Shown here piece after piece: positions 33,475 through 44,394 of a DNA stretch of 64,000 nt. The stretch is from Gibbula magus. Lineage: Eukaryota; Mollusca; Gastropoda; Trochida; Trochidae. A program made the translations under genes and the position numbers. The stretch spans positions 20,094,334 through 20,158,333 of the forward strand of contig OW388302.1 of the NCBI GenBank assembly GCA_936450465.1, written 5' to 3'. A model generated the notes under the pieces. That model did not search any database, was not told where the DNA came from, and worked only from the letters and a program-made list of their open reading frames with translations. The first letter of the stretch is position 1. Every line of letters starts with the position of its first letter.

Positions 33475-34467
33475 GACAGACAGACAGACAGACAGATGTT
33501 TTATTAGAGTCTCACCTCACATAAAATAGATACATAAATATACATTATAAATGACATAAAAGTGAGCCACCCTGTAAGGGTTATGAGAGACTATCTTGCT
33601 AAAAAGAATATAAAATATAACTATAAAAATATAAAGCTAATGTTATAAATAAAGGATGTATACATATATAAAATATAATATTAACCATACAATATTTGCT
33701 TCCTTTTTTGTAAAATATAAAAGCAGGTTTTGGCGGTAAAAAATACATTGTGTTTAAAAAGTAAAACAAATTTATCATCATCACAGAGCTCTTTAAAGTT
33801 GGGATAGCTAAAACAGACATTTTCATACAACCTTTCACGCAACTCGTCATACACAGGGCAATGTAAAAGCACATGTCTTTCATCCTCAACACTCTCACTA
33901 CATTCGAAACAAACTCTGTCACTCACATCTTTATTTGTAAATCTGCCGGTTTCCAAATGCAAAGGGGCGGTGCCAGATCTGAATTTGGAAAGGGCAGAGC
34001 GATAAGAACGGGGCATATTCGTACTCACATAACTTTCACACCCATACTCATTCTTAAACATTCGATACGTTCTTAATTTATTCCGTCCCGTTCTACCGCT
34101 TGGCTTATGCAACAATTCATACCAATCACTCGTATATTTCTGCATACATACAGCTTGCACACGTTCACATACACGCTTAACACTCACTTCCCATTCTTCC
34201 ATTTTCGCTTTCACTCGGAAACTCCAATTTTTCACACTTCTACTCGCACATCTCTCAGACCACATAAACACATGCTTATTCAATCTATCAGGCATACGTT
34301 CAAAACGGCAATATTGTCTAACAATACACAACCATTGTCTGACAATTGGAGGAATCCAACCCATGTCTCCATTTACAGCAACATTTGGAGCATATTTACC
34401 CAACCCCAGAAAAAACCTCAAAGCACGATGGTGGACAGCATTTATCGCACTAACTTCCCTATGACCC
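33475..34467 (-). pseudogene. Jockey/CR1-type LINE, 3' part (nested in copy B)
   Basis: A minus-strand frame (34520-33681) reads VSAINAVHHRALRFFLGLGK, APNVAVNGDMGWIPPI and RQWLCIVRQYCRF, the post-RT region common in jockey/CR1-like LINEs, and a zinc knuckle CFECSESVEDERHVLLHC near 33900. The 3' end has AATAAAACA followed by a (CTGT)n tail at 33475-33496, read on the minus strand. The open frame suggests a fairly young insertion. The upstream part continues at 38301-38595. Confidence 0.7.
34452..34467. repeat. 16-bp target-site duplication, left
   Basis: AACTTCCCTATGACCC, repeated exactly at 38301-38316. On the minus strand it encodes the GHREV residues of the interrupted LINE. Confidence 0.9.
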
Positions 34468-34473
34468 TTTATT

Positions 34474-35571
34474 ATGAATGTAATAATGGCTTCGGATAGG
34501 ATAAGAATAGTATCAGCCAATTGCAGAGGGTTGGCAGAAAGAAATAAAAGACAGGAAATTATGAAAATATGGAAAAGAAAGAATTATTCAATTGTTTGTT
34601 TACAAGATATTCATATTTCAGAAAAAGATAAAGATATTATGAACAATGAATGGGGATTAAATTGTATAATTGCACCCTTTAGATCAAATTCAAGGGGAGT
34701 AGCCATTCTTTTTAACAATAATATGGAAATCAAAGTTCATGAATCACTTAATGATGAGAATGGCAATTTCATTATAGTTGATGTAACAATAGATGGAATG
34801 AATATTACCCTAACAAACCTTTATGGTCCGAACAAAGATGAACCCAAATTTTATACCAAATTATTCGAAGACATTGTGGAATTTGGAAATGAATCAATTA
34901 TAATCTGTGGTGACTGGAATTTGGTACTTAATCCTGCAGTAGACCTAGAAAATTACAAGAACATTAATAATCCTAATGCAAGAAATGTTGTTCTAGAAAA
35001 GATTGAAGAATTAGACTTAATAGATATCTGGAGAGAACAAAACACAAATTCCAAAAAATTTACTTGGTGGAAGAAAAATCCTAGACAGCAAGCCAGGCTT
35101 GACTTTTTTCTAGTTTCTCAGGATTTGTTTAATGTATCATATGAAACCAATATTATCCCAGGATACAAATCTGATCATTCTCCAATTACACTATCACTTT
35201 CAAATAAATTAAGTAATGAAAGGGGCCGCGGCTATTGGAAATTTAATTCCTCCCTCCTACGTGATGAAGATTACATTCAAATTGTTAAAAGAGAATTACA
35301 TGACACTCTTCATGAATATACATTAAACAAATGCAATGAAGACGAATTTAATGACTCCATAACAAATGAAAATCTAGAATTGAAAATATCCCAATCACTA
35401 TTTCTCGAAACTTTCTTGATGAATTTGAGAGGCAAAACTATTTCTTACTCTACATATATTAAGAAAAATAGAGCAAAAAACAGAGAAGATTTAGAAGAAG
35501 CCATACAAATCATTGAGGAAAATATAAGAAGTGATTTTAACAATCTCAATGAAAATCTTTGTCAGAATTAA
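34474..35571 (+). pseudogene. L1/Tx1-type ORF2: APE endonuclease and linker
   Basis: 365 open codons. APE-type endonuclease motifs in order: RIVSANCRGL (Asn), VCLQDIHIS (acidic residue, Asp where most L1 have Glu), LTNLYGPN, IICGDWNLVL, WWKKNPRQQARLDFFLVS and GYKSDHSPITL (Asp-His). All catalytic positions look present. The frame ends at a TAA in NLCQN. Compared with the copy-A LINE, about 120 bp of linker (the LRNTMLWYEEGEKPTKY region) are then missing. The enzyme would nick target DNA to prime reverse transcription. Confidence 0.85.
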
Positions 35572-35804
35572 CACAAAAGAAACAACAATTGGAACAACTT
35601 AATGAAGAAGACATAAACAAATCTCATGATAATGGAGAGGTAATCACAGATGGGGAGAGTATTTTAGATGAACTTAAACAGTTTTACAGTAAGTAATATA
35701 CAGATATTCACAAACATGATGAAGAAGATGAAACTGACTTAAACAATATCAATTTTCCCAAATTAAATCAAAAGGAATTTGACAACCAAGAAAAGGAACT
35801 AAGT

Positions 35805-36758
35805 ATGGCAGAAATTAGTAAGGCGGTATATTCCATGAAGAATGACAAGAGCCCAGGAATAGATGGTTATCCAGTTGAGTTTTTCAAGTTCTTTTGGAGA
35901 GAATTAGGGCCATGGGTATACAAGTTCATACAAGAAACTTATGGGAACAACGAATTATCTATAACAATGAATAGGGGAATCATAACTTGCCTACCAAAAC
36001 CTAACAGAGACCGGAAACTGTTAAAGAATTGGCGCCCTATCTCATTACTAAATACCCTCTATAAAATTATAAGCACATGTATAGCTAATAGAATCAAGTC
36101 AGTTTTAGATACTATTATTCATGAAAACCAAACAGGCTTTATACCTGGGAGGTGTATGAGTGAAAATATAAGACTCCTGTATGACATAACATTTGAAACA
36201 AGAAGATTAAATAAACCAGGCCTTCTATTACTAATTGATTTTGAAAAAGCATTTGACACTATCTCCAAAACATTTATTATAAAGGCAATGGAAGCTTTCG
36301 GATTTGGCCCCAATATCATTAAATGGATCAAAATTCTAACGGGTAATAATACAGCAGCTGTAATACAGAATGGCCATATTTCATCTTTTTTCCTTCAGGA
36401 GAGGGGATGTAGACAGGGAGATCCAGTCTCACCTTATTTATTTATCATAGCTGTTGAAATTTTAGGCATAATGATAAGATCAAATCCTGATATTAAGGGT
36501 ATAACACTTAATGACAAAGAACAAAAGCTTGGTCAATATGCTGATGATGCACAATTATATTTAGATGGATCTGAAAAAAGCCTTAATGCCACAATAGAAA
36601 TCCTTAATAAATTTTATCAAATGTCTGGACTGAAAATGAACATAAACAAAACAAAAGCTATATGGATTGGTTCAATGACAGGTAGCAACATTATCTTAGC
36701 TAATGACTTGTCTCTTGACTGGCACAGTGGGGACTTTGAAATTCTGAATTACTCTTAA
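35805..36758 (+). pseudogene. L1/Tx1-type ORF2: reverse transcriptase
   Basis: 317 open codons with RT motifs MKNDKSPGIDGYPVEFFKFF, IITCLPKPNRD, NWRPISLLNTLYKI, LLIDFEKAFDTI, RGCRQGDPVSPYLF and LGQYADDAQLYL (catalytic Asp pair), followed by GLKMNINKTKAIWIGS. A one-base deletion near 36746 ends the frame at SGDFEILNYS. The next frame continues the protein without loss. A TAA near 35696 precedes this piece. Confidence 0.88.
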
Positions 36759-38157
36759 TGCTTCCCTTAAAGATTTATGGGTAATTAACACAAGAAAACG
36801 CTTAGAACATATTAATAGATTACTTGCTAGTTGGCGAAGGAGAAACCTGACTCTTATTGGGAAAATCACTGTTATTAAAACCTTGGCAATTTCAACTCTA
36901 GTTCATATCTTCTCTGCATTACCTAATCCTCATAAAGCATTTATTAATGATCTCAATAAATTAATCTATGGATTCATTTGGAATAATAAGAATGATAAGA
37001 TAAAAAGATCAAATATCACTAGAACTTATGAAGATGGAGGCCTAAGAATGATTGACATAGAGGGCTTCATTGATGCTTTGAAATTATCATCACTTAAATC
37101 ACACCTGAATAAAACCCACAATTGTGCTAACATCTTCCCACTAGGAAATCTATTCTCGCTTGGCTCTAATGCTATTGATTGCTTATCAGACGAGGATAAT
37201 CCTTACTGTAGAGATGTTTTGTCAGCTTGGAGGAGATACTATAAAAAATTTACTTTTGACAGTGATGATATAAACCAAATCTTGGCTCAACCTCCTTGGC
37301 TTAACCACTTCTTTAAGTCATCATATATGATAAGAAATTGGATTGACCACGGTATAAAATACATTCGAGATATCTGTGATGAAAATGGTTTTCTAACCTT
37401 TGAAAATCTAAAAAAGAAATATCAAATAAAAGGAACCTTTTTGGACCATCAACATTTATTGAATAATATTCCAAAGCACTGGAGACAGGAATTGGGAAAC
37501 AGAATCATATGCTTGAATCAATTAACCTTAAACACTGTTTACATTGACATGATCTCCTTTACTAAAGGCTCAAGAGTATTCTATGACAAATTGATTAAAA
37601 ATAACACAACCCCAAAGGTACTAGAATATTGGAATTTTGTCTTTCAGCAGGATATAATTTGGAAAGAAGTATTTAGATTTTATAGGAAATGTACTAAAGA
37701 TTGCAAATTGTTAGATTTTCAATACAGATTCATTTACAGAACAATATATTCAAAGAAAGAACTGATGAAGATGAATTTAGTTGATGAGAATATATGTAAC
37801 TTTTGTAAAAATACCTCAGAAGATATTTCACATATGTTTTTTAACTGTGATTTGGTAAAAGATTTTTGGCATATGTTGGAAAATTTTCTTAACACCCACC
37901 TTCTATGTAATATTATTTTTACAGACTTTATTATCATGTTTGGACTGTGCTCAAACAATGAATTACTTAATCATATCATTATTTTAGCCAAAAGATTCAT
38001 TTATATTTCTAGTATTAAGCAATGTGCCTTATCTTTTGAGGGATTTCTTAAACAGGTTAAGGTAACCTACACAATAGAAAAATCTATTGCTAGGAAAAAT
38101 AACAGGCTACATCCTTTCACAAGAAAATGGAAGCAACTGATGACTAAGTTTGATTAA
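36759..38157 (+). pseudogene. L1/Tx1-type ORF2: C-terminal region
   Basis: The frame is open from about 36750 (LNASLKDLWVINTRKRLE, then LTLIGKITVIKTLA) through 38157. A zinc knuckle CNFCKNTSEDISHMFFNC lies near 37797 and the end is RLHPFTRKWKQLMTKF. It would be one protein with the preceding RT except for a single missing base, which suggests a recent death. Confidence 0.85.
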
Positions 38158-38300
38158 AGCACTTGTAAAATACCTCTTGTTGTTCATTGTCCATTTCAGT
38201 GCAGTCTTGATTTCTAGCCAACATTGATTGTAAACTACACAAACTCTGTATTTTTTAATTGAAATGGAATAAAAAAAATAAAAAAAATTAAAAATTAAAA

Positions 38301-38316
38301 AACTTCCCTATGACCC
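38301..38316. repeat. 16-bp target-site duplication, right
   Basis: Exact match to 34452-34467, directly after the A-rich tail. Confidence 0.9.
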
Positions 38317-38595
38317 CAGATAGATGCCCCATAACTCAAAACTGACCATACCATCGTATCATATAATTTTGCGTAAGTAGAGGATTCCATTCCCCCAAGT
38401 GCCTTATATTTACAAATAAGAAGGCCTAGAGCTCTATTAGCAGACTTAGCTGCTGCCTTAGCCATTACATTATAATCAAGGTGTTCTGTGAGCAATAGGC
38501 CTAAATAATTGTAACTATCAACAATGTCTAAAACAGAATTACCAACAGTAAAAACAGCCCGAGTTATCGGTGTACTGACATGTCTGAAATGTACA
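38301..38595 (-). pseudogene. Jockey/CR1-type LINE, 5' part of the split copy
   Basis: The minus strand reads LDYNVMAKAAAKSANRALGL and YDTMVWSVLSYGASIWGHRE, which directly precedes the VSAINAVHHRALRF part at 34467. The element is 5'-truncated at 38595. Confidence 0.75.
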
Positions 38596-38883
38596 AAATT
38601 AAATCAGGGCGGTTTTTTGTAGATTTGTTTTGAAGTGCCTGAAGGGCACTGAGAGAATCCGAAAGGATGAGAATTTTGCCCTGATCTTTAGTTTTAGGGT
38701 GGGATAAAGCGAGTGCTATGGCCATAAGCTCAGCAGTGAAGACCGATTGGTCGTTAGGGAGCCTATTGGAGTAGGAATGTTGAGTGGGGTGTTGAATGTG
38801 TAGGCCTACGCCTGTTGTGCGTGCATCGGGGTCACGTGACCCGTCTGTGTATATGTGACACCAGTCGGACCAGTGTTATTGCA
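38596..38883. repeat. Right copy of long duplicated target flank
   Basis: 288 bp, the complete form of 33255-33474, ending at GTGTTATTGCA. Confidence 0.85.
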
Positions 38884-39531
38884 TGTAGTTGAGTGTGGTG
38901 GTTTGAGCGTGTTTTGGGTTTAGTTTAGAAGTTATTTTGCTGAGATGGAGATTTATTTTGGGGGTGGGTAAGGGGGCAATAGGGTGATGCACCGTATTTA
39001 TGGGGGGGGGGGGGGGGGGGGGAGGTTCATATGCTCCATCTTAGCTTGGGATAGAAGTGTTTTTATGCGGTGGGAGATTGGAGCCCGTAAGGGGTGTTTA
39101 TTAAAAATTGCGGTTTTAAGTTTAGCTGGACCACTAGTAAGTAGTTCCCTGATAAGGGGGTCCTCCGAAGATCCAGCCCAGAAGTTTAAGGTGAGTTGGT
39201 CCCTTCTCAGTTCGAGGGGAATTTCACCAGTTAGGGCTTGGAGAGCTTCGAGTGAGGTACCCATTTGGGTGCGTGTAGCTACCCTTAGTGCCTGATATTG
39301 AATAGAATTTAGGGTTTTAATTTGGGTTGGTTGGAGGGAGTTATATATAGGTGCGCCATAGTCCAGTTTGGACCTTATGAGGGAGGAGTAGAGATGGAGA
39401 AGGGTTTGCCTATTTGCACCCCAGCCTGTGCCGGCGATTGCTCTCATGACATTAAGGTCTTTCGAGCATCTAAGTCCCTTTAAGTCTTTGATCAGTAACA
39501 GAAAAAGAGTTTGAGAAAATGTTGTTTTCAT
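38596..39531 (-). pseudogene. I-type LINE, 5' part after the nested insertion (copy B)
   Basis: Same post-RT frame as copy A (39531-38998). It is interrupted by a G-tract (39001-39022) that is longer than in A, and followed by the same in-frame TAA and by the YTDGS and FTAELMA parts of RNase H. The first 288 bp (38596-38883) duplicate 33255-33474. Confidence 0.8.
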
Positions 39532-39622
39532 AAGTAATCCCTTTTAGTCTTTGATCAGTACAAAACAAGAGTTTGAGACATTGTTGTTTTCATAAATAAA
39601 TCCGATTTGTCTTTGATCAGTT
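39485..39622. repeat. 62-bp tandem repeat (copy B)
   Basis: Equivalent to 14757-14895. Confidence 0.75.
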
Positions 39623-39825
39623 GCAGTATTTTAAAAACCTCTGCCTGTCAGTTCGTGATGCAAGAATGACATTGCCGTACCACTTTTATATCAGGTGTTT
39701 TTTCATGGAGGTATTAATATTTTTATTATTGTGAAAAGCTGAATCGTTAACAACGAAAATATATCGTTGGATTTTATCTTTCTAATGGAGACATACTTTC
39801 AACTGTAAAACTTAGTGCTCAGGAA

Positions 39826-39955
39826 AAAGTAACAGAAAAAAGTAACAGAAAAAGTAACAGAAATAGTAACAGAAAAAAGTAACAGAAAAAGTAACAGAAA
39901 AAAGTAACAGAACAGAGTAACAGTTTTTGCTAGGAAAAAAGTAACAGTTTTCAAG
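39826..39955. repeat. AGTAACAG minisatellite (copy B)
   Basis: Equivalent to 15101-15235, with about nine copies. A second patch lies near 40470-40520. Confidence 0.85.
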
Positions 39956-40724
39956 TCTTTTGATTTAACAACTATACAAGCACATTGTCACATAAAGCAT
40001 ACTGTCATATTTGGAGGTGTAGATCATTTATTAGTGCCCATAAGCGATTTTATTATTTTTCTGGGAGTCTATGTAACAGTACAGTGAGAGTTTGTCATAT
40101 AATATACAAAGAATATTTCATAAACAACAATCATGTACGCATTGTATCATTATGCTTTAGTTTGTCATGTTTATGTCCAGTTCGTGTGTGCTTGTTATTA
40201 TATGTATGTACTGGTGAGGTATTAATATAAGCAAAAGTTTTGCTTGTTTACCAAACCAGATTCTCTATGAATAAAAATACGTTAAAACCATATAATATAC
40301 AAGCATAATGTCACTTTTCCTAGCACGATGTCACCTTTAAAGACCTTTAAGATAAACTGCTAGTCTCTTTACCAATCCTTGCCTTTAAAATAAATATTTT
40401 TGAAAGCACCACAATTGATGTTTGTTGTTTACTCAAAGTAAGCTGATCAGGTTAAGAGAAATGTAGGAAAAAGTAACTGAAAAAGTAACAGGAAAAAAGT
40501 AACGGAAATAAGTAACAGTTCTTATATAAAGAAATAATAAAAGTATGATATCGACTTGAATTGTCATCTTGTAATTTAAGAAGATTATGAAAACTACATT
40601 GATAGTAATTCTAAGGATACATTTCCTGTTTAAATCATGTTATTACAAATAACAAGTACACTTAACTTTGTTAATTTATCCTTAATAGTAGTAGTAATTT
40701 GCATATCATTTTATCTTAAGTAAA
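39956..40724. other. Noncoding AT-rich stretch (copy B)
   Basis: Equivalent to 15240-15998, with no gene seen. Confidence 0.4.
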
Positions 40725-40747
40725 CGAACATTCAGCATTAGTTCGTA

Positions 40748-40778
<31 letters not shown>

Positions 40779-41090
40779 GAAAAACAGTTTAAAACATCTT
40801 CCAACTCCCAGGTCTCATATAGAAAAAATAAAATGTTCGAAGAAATTACGATGATTTAATCAGATTCACAAGCATGCTTTCGACCATTACGGGTCTCATC
40901 AGGTATATATATATCTGTTCTAATATCTGTACATTTTATGTACATGTAAAAATAAGTGTGATTGCATCCTCATTGAAGACGAACCAACTAATGCTGAATG
41001 TTCGTCTTCAATGAGGATGCAATCACACTTATTTTACATGTAAATAAAATGTACAGATATTAGAAACGATGAATACAACCTCTAAATTGT
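40725..41090. repeat. Foldback with interrupted left arm (copy B)
   Basis: The inner part of both arms and the loop (about 40922-41070) match copy A. The outer left arm is replaced by a (TA)n-flanked insert of about 165 bp at 40750-40920, so the long hairpin of copy A is shortened here. Confidence 0.8.
40872..40903 (-). ncRNA. Hammerhead ribozyme core motif in the unit-B insert
   Basis: The minus strand reads C-CTGATGA, then a 4-bp stem GACC/GGTC with loop CGTAAT, then GAAA and GCATGC. The two conserved boxes of a hammerhead and stem II are perfect. The strand that would supply the cleavage site is not seen upstream, where a TA run begins, so this may be a truncated ribozyme. The insert may be a fragment of a Penelope-like terminal repeat or a retrozyme-like element. 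Confidence 0.45.
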
Positions 41091-42205
41091 GTTATATTGA
41101 ATACGGCCAACTATCCTTCACTTCATTGGTGATTGTTTCCACAGAGGATTTTGACCTACATACACGATGCGTCCCATTACCAATTTATTTGCAAAAATAG
41201 CGATTTCATCAGGTCAGGCAGTCTAAAGAAAAGAGAAAAGCCAAAAAGCAATGAAAAGTAACTGTTAGCCTTATGTAATTTCGTTTTGTTGTGCACATAC
41301 TTTGTTGTTATTTCATTATCTATATCCTATCTGATATTTGTATATTATGTTTGTACTTGTGAAGTGAACTTTTTTGAGAGGCATGTTTAGAACCTTGTGA
41401 AGTGAAGTCTTACCAAAAGCAAACTTTACCAAATTATATTGCTTTGCATAGATATTGTCTGTAAAACAAACGGGAATGAGTGTTCCAATATTATGAATTT
41501 AATAAATTAATTATAATTAATCTTATTTATACTCTTTGGATTCTTTAACAGCACTGTTGTTGCTTCACCATGACTATCCTGTTTTATCTACATACAATTA
41601 TTTCATTTGTTCTCACAATTTAAAAAATCCCAACGTAACTGTGATACAGAAATATCATGAAGCTATGTCCTGGTCTGTGTGATATGTTATTTATTATCTT
41701 ATTTTAGTTCATGTTCTTCTTAATATATAAATTTATGGTTAAAGGAGATGAATAATTATTGTTGTTGGTTATTGATATAACGCTTTTTTGTATGTCTAAA
41801 GATAGGCGCAACCAAACCATTGTCTGTCTGTCTGAAGGACAATGCATGCTTAATTAGCATTTATTTAGACAAAACTTTAAGCCACTCAGGCTAGTAATAA
41901 GCTGAGAGACCAGTTGTGCGTTGAAGAGCCTGACAGGTGTGTTGTATAAACATGCAAACGACCTGGCGACAGGTCAATGAACAAGATGTCTGTCTGGCTG
42001 TCTGGTTGGGCATTTAAAGTTAGCCAATGAGAATTGAGGCAAAAACTAACAACCAATAAAAAACATTAGCATAACGTCTTCATAAATATTTTGACATGCC
42101 TTTACCAGTTACCCTCTCAGTTGAAAGATCACGCCGTCATCATTAGCAGTTACTGTCAAACAAATAACGTAAAGCTGATGTTAACTCTGTGTTTTTCTAC
42201 ATCAG
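41091..42205. other. Noncoding AT-rich stretch (copy B)
   Basis: Equivalent to 16218-17340, with a small deletion near 41460 and a small insertion near 41750 (GAATAATTATTGTTG). No gene seen. Confidence 0.4.
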
Positions 42206-42312
42206 TTGTGACCCAAACGCATACGTTTCGATTAGGGATTTACTGTTTCAAGTTGTGTTCTTTTGGTCATCTGGATATTAACAATTTTCCTCCGGATATG
42301 TTCGTTGACAAG
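42206..42312 (+). other. Candidate internal exon (copy B)
   Basis: Same acceptor, 107-base open segment and AAG|GTAAGC donor as at 17341-17447. Confidence 0.3.
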
Positions 42313-42344
42313 GTAAGCCTTCAAAAATGCAATATATCCATTGT

Positions 42345-42346
<2 letters not shown>

Positions 42347-42432
<86 letters not shown>
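42347..42432. repeat. (TA)n microsatellite (copy B)
   Basis: Pure TA run, longer than in copy A. Confidence 0.95.
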
Positions 42433-42439
<7 letters not shown>

Positions 42440-42950
42440 TGAGATTTTTAAAGTGTGAAACGTCTTGTATGGCGATAACACACTTTCACACATTTTGCTA
42501 ATTATATATACAATGATGAGACATTTTATACTACAGTCCATTAATTGATGCTGTATGAGTAACGACAAACCACGATCATAACTGACACAAACTGAACACA
42601 GAATTCCGATATAAGTAACCAGTGCCTATAATCCAATGCATACCACAAAGGATACACAATATCGTGTTTGCTATTAGATACATAATTCTCATAATGCTTT
42701 CTGCTGATCATGTTTACATTTGTTCTGCTTAAATAATCAAGTAAATATAGTTTATTTGAATGCATATATAGCTATTATCAACTTTGTCACACGGACATTT
42801 TTATCTGATAAAACCCGAGACATAAACAAAGTTTGTCTGGCGTAGTTCAATCTGATATAATTAAGCTTACAGAAAACACCTATATAAACAAACCAACAAA
42901 TTTATTTGTATTTCATTTGTAATTAATTATGACACATACTATTATATAGT
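42433..42950. other. Noncoding AT-rich stretch (copy B)
   Basis: Equivalent to 17554-18063, with no gene seen. Confidence 0.4.
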
Positions 42951-43155
42951 GGAGTATACTGGGGTATACAAGAGTATACCGAGGTATACTGGGGTATACT
43001 AGCGTATACTGGGGTATACTGAAGTTTCCTAAGCTTAGGAAATTTCTCATATACTCATCAGTATACGCTAGGAAATTAGGGTGGTTGACAAACCAGTATA
43101 CGCTAGGGAATTAGGGTGGTTGACAAGACGTATACTGGTCAGTATACTAGCACTT
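42951..43155. repeat. GTATAC decamer cluster (copy B)
   Basis: As in copy A but two decamers shorter. The two direct copies with GGGTGGTTGACAA are both present. Confidence 0.85.
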
Positions 43156-43257
43156 TTCTTGCGGCGTTACCATCCGGTCCCGTGGGGACGCTATCGAAAG
43201 ACATACGCAGCTATATGACTCATCCCTATATATGATCTCATCCGTTCACTTAGTGAC

Positions 43258-43410
43258 GCCATGACGTCACGATTCGGCTATAAATTTACGATATCTGATT
43301 GGTTCGCTCGTATGTATCCCCTTACCCCGGGAAGCGATGACTCATTCCGTAGAGGGGCGACGCTATCCTACGCTATAAATTTCCCCCCCGCTATAAATAT
43401 CCTAAGGGCC
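43258..43410. promoter_or_regulatory. Promoter-like block with CRE, AP-1 and TATA-like sites (copy B)
   Basis: TGACGTCA, three GCTATAAAT sites and TGACTCA are all preserved relative to copy A. Confidence 0.3.
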
Positions 43411-43454
43411 AAAAGGGGCTAACGACACAGGGTATCATCAGGTTGATAATTTTT

Positions 43455-44050
43455 TGATCACCTGTCTTGGTCTCACCACACTAAACAGGCATCAACACAA
43501 GCCTTGAAAGTTTTGATAGGTATCTAAAAATATGCGATCTTTGGGTGATATGACATTTAACACCTTTTTAAAGATCTGTGATATGAAGATAAGCCCAATA
43601 CTTTTATATGGATCTGAAATATGGGGATTAAAACATTATGATAACAAGCACATGTAACACGATGGTATACGGATAATTAGGCAGATTTCCATTGTTCATT
43701 TATTCGTCTATTAGACCTATATACGTCCTTGGATCCATTAAATAGTGGATAAGATTATTGAATATGCCCTATCACAGATTCGCCCAAAAATGTTATGATA
43801 TGATGAAACTTTATGATAAAAACGGTAAAATAAATTGGGTCACTGAAATAAGAAAGATTCTCAACAAAACAGGATATGGATATATATTGGCACAGCCAAA
43901 GTGTAGATCTACAATCACATTTTATCACTTCAATAACACAAAGAATGAAAGATATACACTTGCAATCCTGGTCAGAATCCATGTCATTATCAACTAAATG
44001 TATATATCATAGACAATGGAAATCTGAAAGGTACTCGACTCTGTCTTGGT
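43455..44050 (+). pseudogene. LINE C-terminal region, strongly decayed (copy B)
   Basis: Same broken frames as 18590-19190. Confidence 0.5.
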
Positions 44051-44157
44051 GCAAGTAGATAGACCTCGGGGTGGATCAGGTAGAGCATATAGACCTTGGG
44101 CTTCGCCCGCGGTCTATCTACTCTACCTGACCAACCCTGAGATCTATCGACTTGCAC
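44049..44157. repeat. Foldback element (copy B)
   Basis: Same 36-bp arms as 19185-19293. Confidence 0.75.
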
Positions 44158-44394
44158 AAAGACATCGTCTTCGTACCTTAACCTTTACATAAAGATAGTA
44201 ATATACATTTAGAACGTTCTACTTTGTGGGAGTATACCCTTAGTGGTCCACTGCGGCTTACTTAATAAGTTCGGCGATTGAGTAAATGGAACAAGTGAAT
44301 GATGGCACTGTAAACTTGATCTTTCTTTGTGTACATCCTGTCTCATGGTATAACGTATGCTAATGCAACTTTCATACCCTGGGTGCAGAGGCAG

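Larger units (their letters stand above)
34468..38300 (+). mobile_element. L1/Tx1-type LINE nested in the minus-strand LINE
   Basis: Insertion of 3833 bp bounded by a 16-bp target-site duplication and ending in an A-rich tail (AATAAAAAAAATAAAAAAAATT near 38270-38300), as expected from target-primed reverse transcription. It begins only six bases before the ORF2 start, so ORF1 is absent. It is related to, but clearly diverged from, the LINE at 6836 and keeps a full endonuclease N-terminus. Confidence 0.9.

Noticed and set aside
33873..34499. Plus-strand frames of 67 and 130 codons in unit B
   Set aside because: They are antisense to the well-supported minus-strand jockey/CR1-type LINE frame and show no domain pattern.
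42344..42568. A membrane-like minus-strand frame rich in Tyr and Ile
   Set aside because: It is a translation of the (TA)n microsatellite.
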